A DNA stretch of 64,000 nt. Source: Bacteroidota bacterium (lineage in GTDB: Bacteria; Bacteroidota; Bacteroidia; Flavobacteriales; Crocinitomicaceae). Shown here in pieces: positions 35,720 to 45,274 of the stretch. The stretch lies in assembly GCA_029558435.1 (NCBI GenBank), contig JAKQEZ010000537.1, positions 1-64,000 of the forward strand. The letters are read 5' to 3'. Each line of letters opens with the position of its first letter. Position 1 is the stretch's first letter. Both the position numbers and the translations under genes were made by a program. The notes beneath the pieces are model-generated. The model was not told where the DNA came from. It saw only the letters and a list, made by a program, of their open reading frames with translations, and searched no databases.

Positions 35720-35983
35720 TTATTTCAACATATCTCCAACGTATGGAAGAAGAGCGATATGACGTGCTCTTTTGATAGCCTTGTTTACTCTTTTTTGGTA
35801 TTTTGCTGAAGTACCAGTAATTCTACGAGGTAAAATTTTACCTTGTTCGTTAACCAATTTCAACAAAAAGTCAGCGTCTTTGTAATCAATAAATTTGATT
35901 CCGCTTTTCTTGAATCTACAGTATTTGTCTTTTCTAATTTCGATGTTAATCGGTGTTAGATAACGAATATCATTTTGAGCCAT
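35720..35983 (-). CDS. rpsR: 30S ribosomal protein S18
   Basis: This 87-residue S18 carries the signature [19 protein letters not shown] and the conserved [29 protein letters not shown] segment (about 53-81). It binds 16S rRNA together with S6, the product of the gene 25 bp upstream. It is the second gene of the operon. Confidence 0.98.
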   Translation of the reverse strand: MAQNDIRYLTPINIEIRKDKYCRFKKSGIKFIDYKDADFLLKLVNEQGKILPRRITGTSAKYQKRVNKAIKRARHIALLPYVGDMLK

Positions 35984-36008
35984 TTCTCTAAATTTTAATG
36001 ATTAATAA

Positions 36009-36344
36009 TTAAGCTTTTGCCAATTTAGCTCTTCTTCTTTCTGCGTAAGCTACATGGTCTTTGTCCATTTTCACAGTCAAGAAACGAATCACACGCTCAT
36101 CACGTTTTAATTCAGTTTCAATTCCAGCGATAGCAGGACTCTCAGCTTCAAATTCTACTAAGAAATAAAATCCAGTAGATTTTTTTTGGATAGGGTAAGC
36201 CAATTTGCGTAATCCCCAATTCTCCGAGTGCTTAATTACACCTCCAAATGACTTGATGTCATTCTCGATTTTTTGCACTGCTTCCTTTGCCTGATCGTCA
36301 GACAAAACGGGAGTTAAAATGAAAACAGTTTCGTAAAAATTCAT
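36009..36344 (-). CDS. rpsF: 30S ribosomal protein S6
   Basis: This 111-residue S6 begins [16 protein letters not shown] and contains the [23 protein letters not shown] core (about 43-65). It ends in a short basic tail, with no glutamate-rich extension. It forms a heterodimer with S18 on the 30S platform. It is the first gene of the operon, with an excellent promoter upstream. Confidence 0.98.
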   Translation of the reverse strand: MNFYETVFILTPVLSDDQAKEAVQKIENDIKSFGGVIKHSENWGLRKLAYPIQKKSTGFYFLVEFEAESPAIAGIETELKRDERVIRFLTVKMDKDHVAYAERRRAKLAKA

Positions 36345-36378
36345 AATTTTTATCTTTTAAATTTGATTTATAAGGGCG

Positions 36379-36409
36379 CAAAGATAAGGATTTTAATTAA
36401 TAAACCAAA
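36379..36409 (-). promoter_or_regulatory. Consensus Bacteroidota promoter of the rpsF operon
   Basis: The minus strand has TTTG (36409-36406), a 19-bp spacer, then TATCTTTG (36386-36379), a perfect match to TTTG-N19-TAnnTTTG. The predicted leader before ATG 36344 is about 32 nt. Confidence 0.85.
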
Positions 36410-36441
36410 GGAATGACAATATTTTACACAAAATTAAGTCC

Positions 36442-39234
36442 TTACTTTAATTCCATCTCCAAATAGCGCGCAGTGTGCGATTGCTTGCTGTATTTTTTCA
36501 CTACTTCTTCGGGTGTACCCGTTGCAATGATTTGTCCACCTCCTTTTCCACCTTCTGGTCCCACATCAATAATGTAATCGGCTACTTTTACGATGTCTAA
36601 ATTGTGCTCAATAACCAATACGGTATTGCCTTCGTTTACCAAGCGCTGCAACACATCCAACAAATTGTGAATGTCTTCAAAATGCAAACCGGTTGAAGGC
36701 TCGTCTAAAATATAAATGGTTTTTCCAGTTCCTTTTTTAGATAACTCAGCTGCTAATTTGATGCGTTGTGCCTCTCCACCAGATAAAGTAGTTGATGACT
36801 GACCAATGGCAATATATCCCAACCCAACCGATTGCAAAGTGTCTAGTACTCGGTAGATTTTAGGAACGGATTCAAAAAACACAACGGCTTCTGAAATTGT
36901 CATTTCCAACACATCGCTGATGGATTTCCCTTTGTAGCGCACCTCCAAGGTTTCGCGGTTGTAACGCTTGCCATTGCAGGTTTCACATTCCACATACACA
37001 TCGGGCAAAAAGTTCATTTCTATGAGTTTCATACCGCCACCCTTGCAGGTTTCGCATCGTCCACCCGCCACGTTAAATGAAAAACGACCGGGTTTGTATC
37101 CTCTAATTTGTGCTTCGGGGAGGGAACTAAACAAGGTGCGAATTTCGTCAAAAACTTTGGTGTAGGTAGCTGGATTGGAACGAGGTGTGCGTCCAATTGG
37201 CGATTGATCGATCTCAATTACTTTATCCAAATGCTCCAACCCGTGAATGGACTTGTAGGGCAGAGGTTTGCGAACGCCATTGTAAATTTCTGCCAACAAC
37301 AAAGGATACAAAGTTTGGTTAATCAACGATGACTTGCCGCTGCCCGATACACCCGTAACACACGTTATAGTTCCTAACGGAATTTTTAAATTCACATTTT
37401 TGAGGTTATGTCCTGTTGCTCCTTTTAACTCTAAGAAATTACCATTGCCTTTTCTACGTGTTGTTGGAATTTCAATTTTTTTGGTTCCTTTTAAATATTG
37501 GGTGGTCAACGAGTCGGATTCCATCAATTTATCCAAAGTGGTAGCATTAACAATTTTCCCGCCGTGTTTTCCAGCTTTCGGACCAATATCTACAATAAAA
37601 TCGGCACTTTCAATCATTTCTTTGTCGTGCTCCACCACAATTACGGAATTCCCTGTGTCACGTAAACGTTTCAACGAATTGATTAATCGTGTATTATCTC
37701 GTTGATGCAAGCCAATGGATGGTTCGTCTAAAATGTACAAAACATTCATCAACTCAGAGCCAATTTGGGTAGCCAAACGAATGCGTTGTGCTTCGCCTCC
37801 TGAAAGTGTTTTTGCTGAACGATTGAGGGTTAAATATTCCAACCCTACATCTAAGATAAATCCTAAACGTGCCCTAATTTCTTTTAAAATTTCGGTTGCA
37901 ATCACTTGTTGGTCAACCGATAAGTGATGTTCAATATCTGAAAAATAAATGCTGAGTTCCGACAAATCCAAAGCAGCCAATTCACCAATATTTTTATCGG
38001 CAATTTTAAAATACATGGCTTCTTTTTTCAAACGGTGTCCGTTGCAAGTAGGGCAAACCACTTGATTCATAAAACTTTGCGCCCAACGTTGAATCGCAGC
38101 CGAGCTTTCCTCCGAGTGCCGATCAAGGATGTGCATAATACCATCAAAAGTAACAGCATTTTTTGAAGTACGCTCCAAATCAGAATTGCCATACAAAATA
38201 ACGTTTAACACTTCTTCTGGAATATCTTTTAACGGTGTTTTTATACTAAAACCTTCAGCAGTTAAGTAATTTTCAAGCTGACCAAAAATCCATGTGTTTT
38301 TATATTCTCCCAGCGGCGCCAAACCTCCCTGTTTGATGGATTTGGAAGCATCTGGAATGATTTTATCAAGTGATGCTTCAGAAACTTCGCCCAAACCATT
38401 GCAGGTGGAACAAGCCCCATAAGGCGAGTTGAACGAAAACAAGTTGGGCTCTGGTTCTGGGTAACTAATTCCAGAAGTTGGACACATTAACAAACGCGAA
38501 AAATGACGCACTTCATTGGTGTCAAAATCCATCACCATCATTTGTTTGTCGCCTTTTTTCATCGACAAAACCACTGCATCGTAAATGCGTTTTCTATCTT
38601 TTGGATCAATCAACAAACGGTCAATCACCAATTCAATGTCGTGAATTTTGTAACGGTCGAGCTTCATTCCCTTTTGAATATCAACAATTTCACCATCAAC
38701 ACGCACTTTGGTGTATCCGTTTTTTTGAATTTGTTCAAACAATTCACGGTAATGCCCTTTTCTTCCTTTTACAACTGGCGCCAACAACACCACTTTTTTT
38801 CCTGAGTAATGTTCTAAAATTAAGTTAACCACTTGTTCATCGGAATACTTGACCATTTTCTCACCCGAAATGTAAGAATAGGCGGTGCCCACACGTGCAT
38901 ACAGCAAGCGGAGAAAATCGTATAGCTCGGTGATTGTTCCAACGGTTGAGCGGGGGCTACGAGAAACCGTTTTTTGTTCAATGGCAATAACAGGGCTCAA
39001 CCCATCAATTTTGTCCACATCCGGACGCTCCAAGCCCCCAAGAAACTGACGAGCATAAGCGGAAAAAGTTTCCAAATAACGGCGTTGCCCCTCTGCAAAA
39101 ATGGTGTCAAAGGCCAACGAAGATTTGCCACTACCACTCAAACCAGTAAATACAACCAGTTTGTTGCGCGGAATTTTAAGGTCGATATCCTTCAAATTGT
39201 GTTCTCGTGCGCCGTAAATTTCAATTTCTTCCAT
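36442..39234 (-). CDS. uvrA: Excinuclease ABC subunit A
   Basis: This ATPase of about 930 residues recognises damaged DNA in nucleotide excision repair. Both ABC halves are intact: Walker A loops GLSGSGKSS (near the N-terminus) and GVSGSGKSS (second half), and signatures [12 protein letters not shown] and [12 protein letters not shown]. Zinc modules [16 protein letters not shown] and CETCKGGG...CETCNGKR are visible. The first module reads CPTSGIS where many UvrA have CxxC, so one cysteine is missing. ATG 39234 ([16 protein letters not shown]) matches the family start; the frame extends 19 codons upstream past the promoter. It is transcribed alone. Confidence 0.97.
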   Translation of the reverse strand: MEEIEIYGAREHNLKDIDLKIPRNKLVVFTGLSGSGKSSLAFDTIFAEGQRRYLETFSAYARQFLGGLERPDVDKIDGLSPVIAIEQKTVSRSPRSTVGTITELYDFLRLLYARVGTAYSYISGEKMVKYSDEQVVNLILEHYSGKKVVLLAPVVKGRKGHYRELFEQIQKNGYTKVRVDGEIVDIQKGMKLDRYKIHDIELVIDRLLIDPKDRKRIYDAVVLSMKKGDKQMMVMDFDTNEVRHFSRLLMCPTSGISYPEPEPNLFSFNSPYGACSTCNGLGEVSEASLDKIIPDASKSIKQGGLAPLGEYKNTWIFGQLENYLTAEGFSIKTPLKDIPEEVLNVILYGNSDLERTSKNAVTFDGIMHILDRHSEESSAAIQRWAQSFMNQVVCPTCNGHRLKKEAMYFKIADKNIGELAALDLSELSIYFSDIEHHLSVDQQVIATEILKEIRARLGFILDVGLEYLTLNRSAKTLSGGEAQRIRLATQIGSELMNVLYILDEPSIGLHQRDNTRLINSLKRLRDTGNSVIVVEHDKEMIESADFIVDIGPKAGKHGGKIVNATTLDKLMESDSLTTQYLKGTKKIEIPTTRRKGNGNFLELKGATGHNLKNVNLKIPLGTITCVTGVSGSGKSSLINQTLYPLLLAEIYNGVRKPLPYKSIHGLEHLDKVIEIDQSPIGRTPRSNPATYTKVFDEIRTLFSSLPEAQIRGYKPGRFSFNVAGGRCETCKGGGMKLIEMNFLPDVYVECETCNGKRYNRETLEVRYKGKSISDVLEMTISEAVVFFESVPKIYRVLDTLQSVGLGYIAIGQSSTTLSGGEAQRIKLAAELSKKGTGKTIYILDEPSTGLHFEDIHNLLDVLQRLVNEGNTVLVIEHNLDIVKVADYIIDVGPEGGKGGGQIIATGTPEEVVKKYSKQSHTARYLEMELK

Positions 39235-39264
39235 TATTGCTTGCTCGCTACTTTTTTTATTGTA

Positions 39265-39295
39265 CAAAATTACGCAATTGTGCTGGAACAATCAA
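39265..39295 (-). promoter_or_regulatory. Promoter of uvrA
   Basis: The minus strand has TTG (39295-39293), a 20-bp spacer, then TAATTTTG (39272-39265), close to the Bacteroidota consensus. The start codon at 39234 is 30 bp downstream. Confidence 0.65.
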
Positions 39296-39374
39296 GCAAC
39301 AAATTTGCCCGAAAAACACACTATTTTTTGATTATTTAAAAAAACACCGTATTTTTACTATAAATTCGACCACT

Positions 39375-40892
39375 ATGAAAATCCTGTCTGTACCTCAACT
39401 TAAAAATGTTGATGCTCTCACGGTGGAGCGTCAAGAAATCACTTCACACGACTTAATGGAGCGTGTTGCGGGTGAATGCATGGGCGCCATTTTTTGTCAT
39501 GTAGACCAAGATGAAGAAGTAGTTGTTTTTTGTGGAATGGGAAACAACGGAGGCGACGGTTTAGCAATTGCGCGTTTGTTGTTTAAATGGCATGCTGCTG
39601 TGCGCGTTGTATTGGTGAAACACAAAGATAAATTTACACCCGATACGCAAAAAAATTTAGACAAATTACCAGCTGCTTTAAAACAAAACCTTCTTGTTAT
39701 TGAAAAAGAAGAGGATTTGAAAAAAATAAAACTTCGACCCAAATCGGTTATCATTGATGCACTATTAGGCACTGGCGTTAACAAACCAGTGGATGGTATT
39801 CTCAAAAAAGTGATTGCACAAATAAACATGCATCCAAGCAAAATTATAAGTATTGACACGCCAAGTGGCTTGCTGATGGATGATTCTTCGCAAGAATTTA
39901 TTGAAAGTTGCGTGCATGCCGATTTAGTGTTGACTTTGCAATTACCAAAATTGGCTTTCTTGCTACCCGATAATAAACATGTGGTCAATGAATTTAAAAT
40001 TATCGACGTTGGTTTTGATAAAAGGGCAATTTTGGAGCAAGAATCGAGTTTTTATTTCATGCAAAAAAGCGACATTCTTCCGTTAATTCGTCCGCGCAAT
40101 ACGTTTTCCCACAAAGGATTGTTTGGTCATGCCTTGTTGTTAGCTGGAAGCAAGGGAAAAACTGGCGCCGCCATTATTGCTGCCGAATCGTGTTTGCGTA
40201 GTGGTGCGGGATTGCTTACAGTACATTCGGTAGATAAAGTTACTAATGCTTTGGCCATTCGACTACCAGAGGCAATGACCAGCACCGATGGATTTGACAA
40301 CCACATTACTCATTTTGACAATTTCTCAAAATACAGCGTTATTGGTTTTGGTCCCGGCGTTGGCAAACACATGGATACACAACAGGTTTTGAAATCCATC
40401 ATTTATCAGCACCAAGGTCATTTGGTAATTGATGCAGACGGGTTGAATATTTTGGCAGAAAATAAAACATGGTTGGAATTTTTACCCAAAGAAACCATTT
40501 TAACACCTCATCCGAAGGAATTTGAGCGCTTGGTTGGTTCGTTTTCCAATAGTTTTGAGCGCTTGGATAAAGCACGTCATTTTGCAGCACGCCATCAATG
40601 TATTTTGGTGTTAAAAGATGCTTTTACTCATATTTGCATGCCCGATGGAAGCGTTGTGTTTAACTCTACGGGGAATCCTGGATTGGCAAAAGGTGGCAGC
40701 GGCGATTGTTTAACAGGAATAATTGTTGGACTTCTTGCTCGAGGTTACACACCTGCAAAAGCAGCATTAATTGGCGTTTATGTACATGGGTTGGCAGCCG
40801 ATTTGTGTGCTAAAAAAATGAGCGAAGAAAGTATATTAATTTCGGATGTTATTCAAAAATTACCTGTTGCATTTAAGCGCTTAACCAAATAA
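39375..40892 (+). CDS. nnr: Bifunctional NAD(P)H-hydrate epimerase / ADP-dependent (S)-NAD(P)H-hydrate dehydratase
   Basis: This protein of about 506 residues repairs hydrated NAD(P)H. The N-terminal YjeF domain (about 1-215) shows GNNGGDGLAIARLL and DALLGTGVNKPV with SIDTPSGL. The C-terminal ribokinase-like dehydratase (about 225-500) shows HKGLFGHALLLAGSKGKTGAAI, LTPHPKEFERL and NPGLAKGGSGDCLTGI, where the aspartate of GSGD is catalytic. The ATG at 39375 (MKILSVPQLKNVDALT) gives the typical start; longer upstream reading overlaps the uvrA promoter. It is divergent from uvrA. Confidence 0.95.
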   Translation: MKILSVPQLKNVDALTVERQEITSHDLMERVAGECMGAIFCHVDQDEEVVVFCGMGNNGGDGLAIARLLFKWHAAVRVVLVKHKDKFTPDTQKNLDKLPAALKQNLLVIEKEEDLKKIKLRPKSVIIDALLGTGVNKPVDGILKKVIAQINMHPSKIISIDTPSGLLMDDSSQEFIESCVHADLVLTLQLPKLAFLLPDNKHVVNEFKIIDVGFDKRAILEQESSFYFMQKSDILPLIRPRNTFSHKGLFGHALLLAGSKGKTGAAIIAAESCLRSGAGLLTVHSVDKVTNALAIRLPEAMTSTDGFDNHITHFDNFSKYSVIGFGPGVGKHMDTQQVLKSIIYQHQGHLVIDADGLNILAENKTWLEFLPKETILTPHPKEFERLVGSFSNSFERLDKARHFAARHQCILVLKDAFTHICMPDGSVVFNSTGNPGLAKGGSGDCLTGIIVGLLARGYTPAKAALIGVYVHGLAADLCAKKMSEESILISDVIQKLPVAFKRLTK

Positions 40893-40905
40893 ATAGGGAC
40901 AAATA

Positions 40906-40927
40906 ATTACCTGAACAGGTGATTTTT
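40906..40927 (+). terminator. Weak hairpin terminator after nnr
   Basis: ATTACC/GGTGAT (one G-T) with a 6-nt loop is followed by TTTTATT. It is 14 bp past the nnr stop. Confidence 0.45.
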
Positions 40928-40986
40928 ATTTGAACGCATCTTTTCAATTCAATATTTTATTTACTTTGGTGCAACAAATTCAAGTT

Positions 40987-42273
40987 ATGAAAACAGATTT
41001 TGATGCAGCAAGCGATAAGCCAGTTAAAAAGAAGAAATTTTATCAGCAATTATACATTCAAGTTGTTTTTGCGATAATTGTTGGTGTTTCGTTGGGTTAT
41101 TTTTGGCCCGAAACAGGCAAAACCATGCAACCGTTGGGAGATGGTTTTATCAAATTGGTAAAAATGATTATTGCTCCTGTAATTTTCTTAACCGTCTCAA
41201 CGGGAATTGCTGGAATGAACGATTTGAAAAAAGTGGGACGTGTGGCTGCAAAAGCGTTTGCCTACTTTATCTTTTTTTCCACCTTGGCATTAGTTATTGG
41301 CTTGGTTGTAAGTCATTTCATTCAACCAGGAGCGGGGTTAAACATAGACCCAGCCACATTGGATGCTTCTAAAATAAGCAAATACATACAAGCGGCCGAA
41401 GAAAATTCATTGGTCAATTTTGTATTCAACATCATTCCCGATACCTTATTTAGCCCCATGACAGGCGATGTAATTTTACAAGTGTTGTTGGTTGCTATTT
41501 TATTTGGTATTGCCTTGGCGGTAACAGCAGAAAAAAGTCAGCCGGTGATTGATTTTTTAAACGTATTGCAAGTTCCGGTTTTTAAAATCGTGGAAATGTT
41601 AATGAAAACAGCTCCTATTGGTGCTTTTGGTGCTATGGCCTTTACAATTGGCGCTTATGGAATTGATTCACTGTTGTATTTAGGAAAATTGGTAGGTACG
41701 TTTTACCTCACATCTTTAGGGTTTGTGGTTATTGTGTTAGGATTTGTTGCTTGGCTCAATGGCTTTAATATTTTTAAGTTTTTGCGTTACATCAAAGATG
41801 AAATATTCTTGGTGTTGGGCACTAGTTCTTCGGAACCTGCATTGCCCGGATTGATGGATAAATTAACCAAAGCAGGTTGTGATAAAGGTGTGGTTGGCTT
41901 GGTGGTTCCCACAGGGTATTCATTCAACTTAGATGGCACCAATATCTACATGACTTTAGCCGCATTGTTCATTGCGCAAGCGTGCAACATTCACTTAGAA
42001 TTTGACCATTTGATGGTGTTGCTTTTGGTAGCAATTTTATCTTCAAAAGGTGCGGCTGGAGTAACAGGAGCTGGATTTATAACCCTTGCTGCAACATTGA
42101 CCGTTGTGCCCGAAATTCCAGTAGCCGGTATGACCTTGATATTGGGAATTGACAAATTCATGTCGGAATGCCGTGCTTTGGTGAATGTAATTGGCAACGG
42201 CGTGGCATGCGTAGTTGTTTCAAATTGGGAAAAACATTTAGACAAAGAACAGCTGAAGAAAACGTTGGGATAG
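40987..42273 (+). CDS. Dicarboxylate/amino acid:cation symporter (DAACS family)
   Basis: This inner-membrane transporter of about 428 residues has multiple hydrophobic helices. Family motifs are [28 protein letters not shown] (about 40-67), the serine-rich hairpin [34 protein letters not shown] (cation/substrate site; NLDGT) and [14 protein letters not shown], then [16 protein letters not shown]. It takes up C4-dicarboxylates, glutamate or aspartate with protons or sodium. ATG 40987 is preferred because the upstream open codons precede a poorly defined promoter region. It is monocistronic. Confidence 0.93.
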   Translation: MKTDFDAASDKPVKKKKFYQQLYIQVVFAIIVGVSLGYFWPETGKTMQPLGDGFIKLVKMIIAPVIFLTVSTGIAGMNDLKKVGRVAAKAFAYFIFFSTLALVIGLVVSHFIQPGAGLNIDPATLDASKISKYIQAAEENSLVNFVFNIIPDTLFSPMTGDVILQVLLVAILFGIALAVTAEKSQPVIDFLNVLQVPVFKIVEMLMKTAPIGAFGAMAFTIGAYGIDSLLYLGKLVGTFYLTSLGFVVIVLGFVAWLNGFNIFKFLRYIKDEIFLVLGTSSSEPALPGLMDKLTKAGCDKGVVGLVVPTGYSFNLDGTNIYMTLAALFIAQACNIHLEFDHLMVLLLVAILSSKGAAGVTGAGFITLAATLTVVPEIPVAGMTLILGIDKFMSECRALVNVIGNGVACVVVSNWEKHLDKEQLKKTLG

Positions 42274-42378
42274 AGGAAGTAAAAATACTTTTTGTTGATT
42301 TGTTTTTTTAAAACACATCAACCTTTGAATGAAAACATCAAACTTTTATTGGAAAATAAGAAAAATGAGTGAGAAATG

Positions 42379-42588
42379 CTATTTTTCTTTTCCGTTGTTC
42401 ATGCCTTTTTCAACTTTGCGGTACATGTAACGGCGTAAAAAATACATCATAAAGGCCATTGCTGCAAACACATACATAAATCCCCAACGGTTTACTCCTT
42501 CCATGATGGTTTTGTAGGTTACAAACAATGTAATCAAAATAGCAATAACCAACCAAAGCGTAACCATTAATTTATTGTATGTCTTCAT
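42379..42588 (-). CDS. Small two-helix membrane protein (unknown function)
   Basis: This protein of about 69 residues, from ATG 42588 (MKTYNKLMVTLW), has two predicted membrane helices: LWLVIAILITLFVTY (about 11-25) and MYVFAAMAFMMYFL (about 38-51). A basic RRYMYRKVEKGMNNGKEK tail would stay in the cytoplasm. Small proteins of this layout occur widely in Bacteroidota without known function. It converges on the symporter gene. An upstream in-frame start (42636) would add 16 residues but is less likely. Confidence 0.7.
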   Translation of the reverse strand: MKTYNKLMVTLWLVIAILITLFVTYKTIMEGVNRWGFMYVFAAMAFMMYFLRRYMYRKVEKGMNNGKEK

Positions 42589-42724
42589 GTGTTTTATTTT
42601 TGGGTAAAGATACTTCAAAATATTGGGGAAGTCCAACTTTGAAGAAAAAAATGCATATTAGAAATAGAGCACTCCACTTGTTAAACAAAGTAAATTCTAA
42701 AAAAAAGTGTGTTTGATGCATTTT

Positions 42725-42742
42725 TGGTGTATATTTACACCA
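42725..42742 (+). promoter_or_regulatory. Palindromic operator over the parD promoter
   Basis: TGGTGTA-TATT-TACACCA is a perfect 18-bp inverted repeat, 13 bp before the parD ATG. It contains TATATTTA (42730-42737), one mismatch from TAnnTTTG. ParD-type proteins usually repress their own operon at such sites. Confidence 0.65.
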
Positions 42743-42755
42743 TATTTTAATAAAA

Positions 42756-42995
42756 ATGAAAAGACAAAGCATTTCTTTTACAGAGCCTAATGATGAGTGG
42801 TTAAAACAACAAATTGCCACTAAAGAATACACTAGTAAAAGTGAAATTATCAACGATTTAATTAGAAAAGTTAGAACACAACAACAAGAATTTGATTGGA
42901 TTCGCACGAAAATTGAAAAAGCTGAAAGAAGTGGATTTACTTCAGATAATCAAGCACAAATATTACAGCAATCAAAAGATTTGTTGAATGAATAA
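42756..42995 (+). CDS. parD: ParD-like ribbon-helix-helix antitoxin
   Basis: This 79-residue protein has an N-terminal ribbon-helix-helix DNA-binding fold (QSISFTEPNDEWLKQQIATKEYTSKSEIINDLIRKVR) divided here between the strand QSISF and the helix-turn-helix TSKSEIINDLIR. The C-terminal helical tail (about 40-79) would wrap a ParE toxin. It overlaps the first codons of the parE remnant (parE ATG at 42988) in the usual tightly coupled arrangement. The partner gene is wrecked, so this is now an orphan antitoxin, probably still autoregulating. Confidence 0.85.
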   Translation: MKRQSISFTEPNDEWLKQQIATKEYTSKSEIINDLIRKVRTQQQEFDWIRTKIEKAERSGFTSDNQAQILQQSKDLLNE

Positions 42996-43087
42996 TTACA
43001 GAATGTGGTGTTGATTCTATCAATTATCGAATCGTAGAGAATACAGTAGAAATCATGACAATTATAGGAAGGCAAGATTTTAGATAA
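42988..43087 (+). pseudogene. parE: parE toxin remnant with internal deletion
   Basis: ATG 42988 overlaps the end of parD and opens a typical ParE start (MNNYR), but the frame stops at 43014. The next frame, about 42995-43087, encodes CGVDSINYRIVENTVEIMTIIGRQDFR, which has the form of a ParE C-terminus (YRI..NTVEI..I..RQD). A complete ParE is about 95-100 residues, so most of the middle, including the helical core, has been lost by deletion with a frame change. No functional toxin can be made. Confidence 0.6.
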
Positions 43088-43125
43088 CATCAAAACTCCT
43101 TCATTATAAAAACCTCCAAAAACAA

Positions 43126-43156
43126 CAAAAGCGACACATTCACTGCGCCGCTTTTG
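43126..43156 (-). terminator. Rho-independent terminator of the M16 peptidase operon
   Basis: CAAAAGCG/CGCTTTTG (43126-43133/43149-43156) form a perfect 8-bp stem; the minus-strand tail is TTGTTTTTG. It is 22 bp past the stop at 43178. Confidence 0.75.
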
Positions 43157-43177
43157 CTACTAAAAGTAGATAAAAGA

Positions 43178-45265
43178 TTATTTAAAATCTTTCAATGCTC
43201 CTTTGTTGATTTCAATTAATTTCACTTCTCCGTTGAATGTCATTGCGCCTGCAGACATTACAATTTTGTGTGGAAACAATACGCCACCAACTGCTTTGTA
43301 GTTAGAATAAGTCATTGTAACTTCACTTGGACCTTCTTCTTCCTCACCTGCTTTGCTGATAGTGACTGTTTTGATTTTGCTGAAATCTTTTGTATTGTAG
43401 TAATCATACGATTCGCTTTCACCATCGTTTAATTTTACTACATACATATCTGTTCCATTTTGGTTTTCAATTCCCAACAACTCATATTTCATTCCTGATT
43501 TTGTATAGTTGATTTCTGGAATCAAACCAGTAGATTTGTTCTTCGCTGCAATTTCTTCTGCAGTTAAGTCTTTTTTACCAGTTTGCATATTGGAATTGTA
43601 ACCTGTAGTTCCATCAAAATAGGTTTTTTGAACCATCATTCCTTGTGCTTCAATGGTCATTACTTCACTGTTTGGAGCTGCCCAAAAACGAACTGATTTT
43701 AATGGGAAAGGTACTTGCGACATTGACATTTCAACTTCTTGACGTACCGATTTGATTTTTTTCAATTTTTTATCTCTTTCTTTTACTGTTTTAGAAGCAG
43801 TAAGTGCCAAAGAATATTTTTTAAACAATTCATCTGCTGTGATGTCCGCTTTTTTCATGTCTTGAACTGGCTCACCAAAAGCATCTACCACTTCAATGTT
43901 GCCATCCGCATCAAATTGTTTTAATTTTTCTAAAACTGACTCGTTTCCAACAACAATGATGTAGCAATTTTTATCTGTATAGAATTTTTGAGCAATGTCC
44001 AACACTTTTTCTTTGTCAACCGCATCCAAATTTTTCAAATAATCTTTGTAATAGTTTTTATCCAAACCATTGCGCTCAATTTCTAATGCAAAACGAGCAA
44101 TTGTTGATGGACTTTCCAAAGAACGTGCAAAACGACCAGTTAACACCGCTTTTGCAAGACTCAATTCTTCTGCCGTAACATAGCTGTTGGTAATTTTGTT
44201 CAACTCACTTAACAATTGAACAATTGCACTATCAGTAACATCATTTCTAAAGCTACCTGCAGCTGAAACATAAGCCCCTTGTTGTTGTACACTTAAATTT
44301 GAATAAGCTCCATAGGTATACGCCTTATCTTCACGCAAATTTTGCATCAAACGTGTTCCAAACCCGCTTCCACCAAAAATGTGGTTGGTTAAACTGGTAG
44401 GAATGTAATTTGCATCTCCAATTTTGATTCCAACTGGGAAAGCAACTTGAATATACGATTGAACAGCACCTTGTTTTTTAACAAAAATCACACGGTTACC
44501 TTTCAAGTTTTTAGCCGATGGGTATTCTACTTTTGGTTGTAACTTACCTGTCCAAGAAGAGAAATATTTGTTCACTACTTCTTCCGCTTTTGCTTTTGTA
44601 ATGTCACCCACAATTACCAAGTAACTACCTTCTGGCACAAATGTTTGTTTGTAGTAATACACCACATCGTCTCTTGTAATGTTTTTCAACGTTGCTTCTG
44701 TCATTACTTCGCCATAAGGGTGCCCTGTAAACAAAGATGTCATCAATGCATTTTGTCCCATAGATTCTGGGCTAGATTTAACTGACATCAAACTACTTTC
44801 TGCTTGTTTTACGATACGTTCAAACTCGCTTTGAGGGAAATTTGCATTCAACAAGATGTCTGAAAAGATATCCAAACCAGTGTCCATGTGTTTTGTCAAA
44901 CAACTCAAGCTCATGCTTTTTGCACCAGCGTCAATGCTTGCACCAATGTAATCTTTCTTTGCATCAATTTCATCTTTTGAACGTTTTGTTGTTCCGCTCA
45001 AAATTAAATCTCCCGCAAGGCTAGAAACACCTGCTTTTTTACCTTCCAAACGTTCGCCATTTCCAACTGATAAGTTAAAGGTAACTTTTGGAATTTTATG
45101 GTTTTCTGAAAGAATAACTGTTATTCCGTTTGCTGTTTTAAAAACCACCGGATCTGCAATACTGATCGCCTTTGCAGGTGCAGCAGCAGGCACAACAGAA
45201 CGATCCAATTGACCGAAAAGTAAAGCCGGTGAAATAAGTCCTAATGCTATTATTAATTTTTTCAT
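43178..45265 (-). CDS. M16 family peptidase-like protein, catalytically inactive partner
   Basis: This protein of about 695 residues has a signal peptide (MKKLIIALGLISPALLFGQ). The M16 fold is recognisable in two halves (NGITVILSENHKIPKVTFNLSVGNGERLEGKKAG; VPEGSYLVIVGDITKAKAEEVVNKYFSSW) but the HxxEH zinc motif is absent: the equivalent region reads AGVSSLAGDL. It carries the AYTYGAYSNLS-like substrate-binding segment seen in inactive M16 subunits. A C-terminal extension of about 200 residues (490-695) is of unknown fold. It abuts the active M16 gene and probably forms a heterodimer with it in the periplasm. A TTG start at 45274 is less likely than ATG 45265. Confidence 0.88.
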   Translation of the reverse strand: MKKLIIALGLISPALLFGQLDRSVVPAAAPAKAISIADPVVFKTANGITVILSENHKIPKVTFNLSVGNGERLEGKKAGVSSLAGDLILSGTTKRSKDEIDAKKDYIGASIDAGAKSMSLSCLTKHMDTGLDIFSDILLNANFPQSEFERIVKQAESSLMSVKSSPESMGQNALMTSLFTGHPYGEVMTEATLKNITRDDVVYYYKQTFVPEGSYLVIVGDITKAKAEEVVNKYFSSWTGKLQPKVEYPSAKNLKGNRVIFVKKQGAVQSYIQVAFPVGIKIGDANYIPTSLTNHIFGGSGFGTRLMQNLREDKAYTYGAYSNLSVQQQGAYVSAAGSFRNDVTDSAIVQLLSELNKITNSYVTAEELSLAKAVLTGRFARSLESPSTIARFALEIERNGLDKNYYKDYLKNLDAVDKEKVLDIAQKFYTDKNCYIIVVGNESVLEKLKQFDADGNIEVVDAFGEPVQDMKKADITADELFKKYSLALTASKTVKERDKKLKKIKSVRQEVEMSMSQVPFPLKSVRFWAAPNSEVMTIEAQGMMVQKTYFDGTTGYNSNMQTGKKDLTAEEIAAKNKSTGLIPEINYTKSGMKYELLGIENQNGTDMYVVKLNDGESESYDYYNTKDFSKIKTVTISKAGEEEEGPSEVTMTYSNYKAVGGVLFPHKIVMSAGAMTFNGEVKLIEINKGALKDFK

Positions 45266-45274
45266 TTTCGTCAA

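Noticed and set aside
38478..38828. Open frame of more than 100 codons antisense to uvrA
   Set aside because: It lies wholly inside a well-supported gene, has no promoter or start signal, and its translation looks like non-coding composition.
42294..42322. Hairpin GTTGAT/ATCAAC after the symporter gene as terminator
   Set aside because: The stem is short with a mismatch and no T-tract follows.
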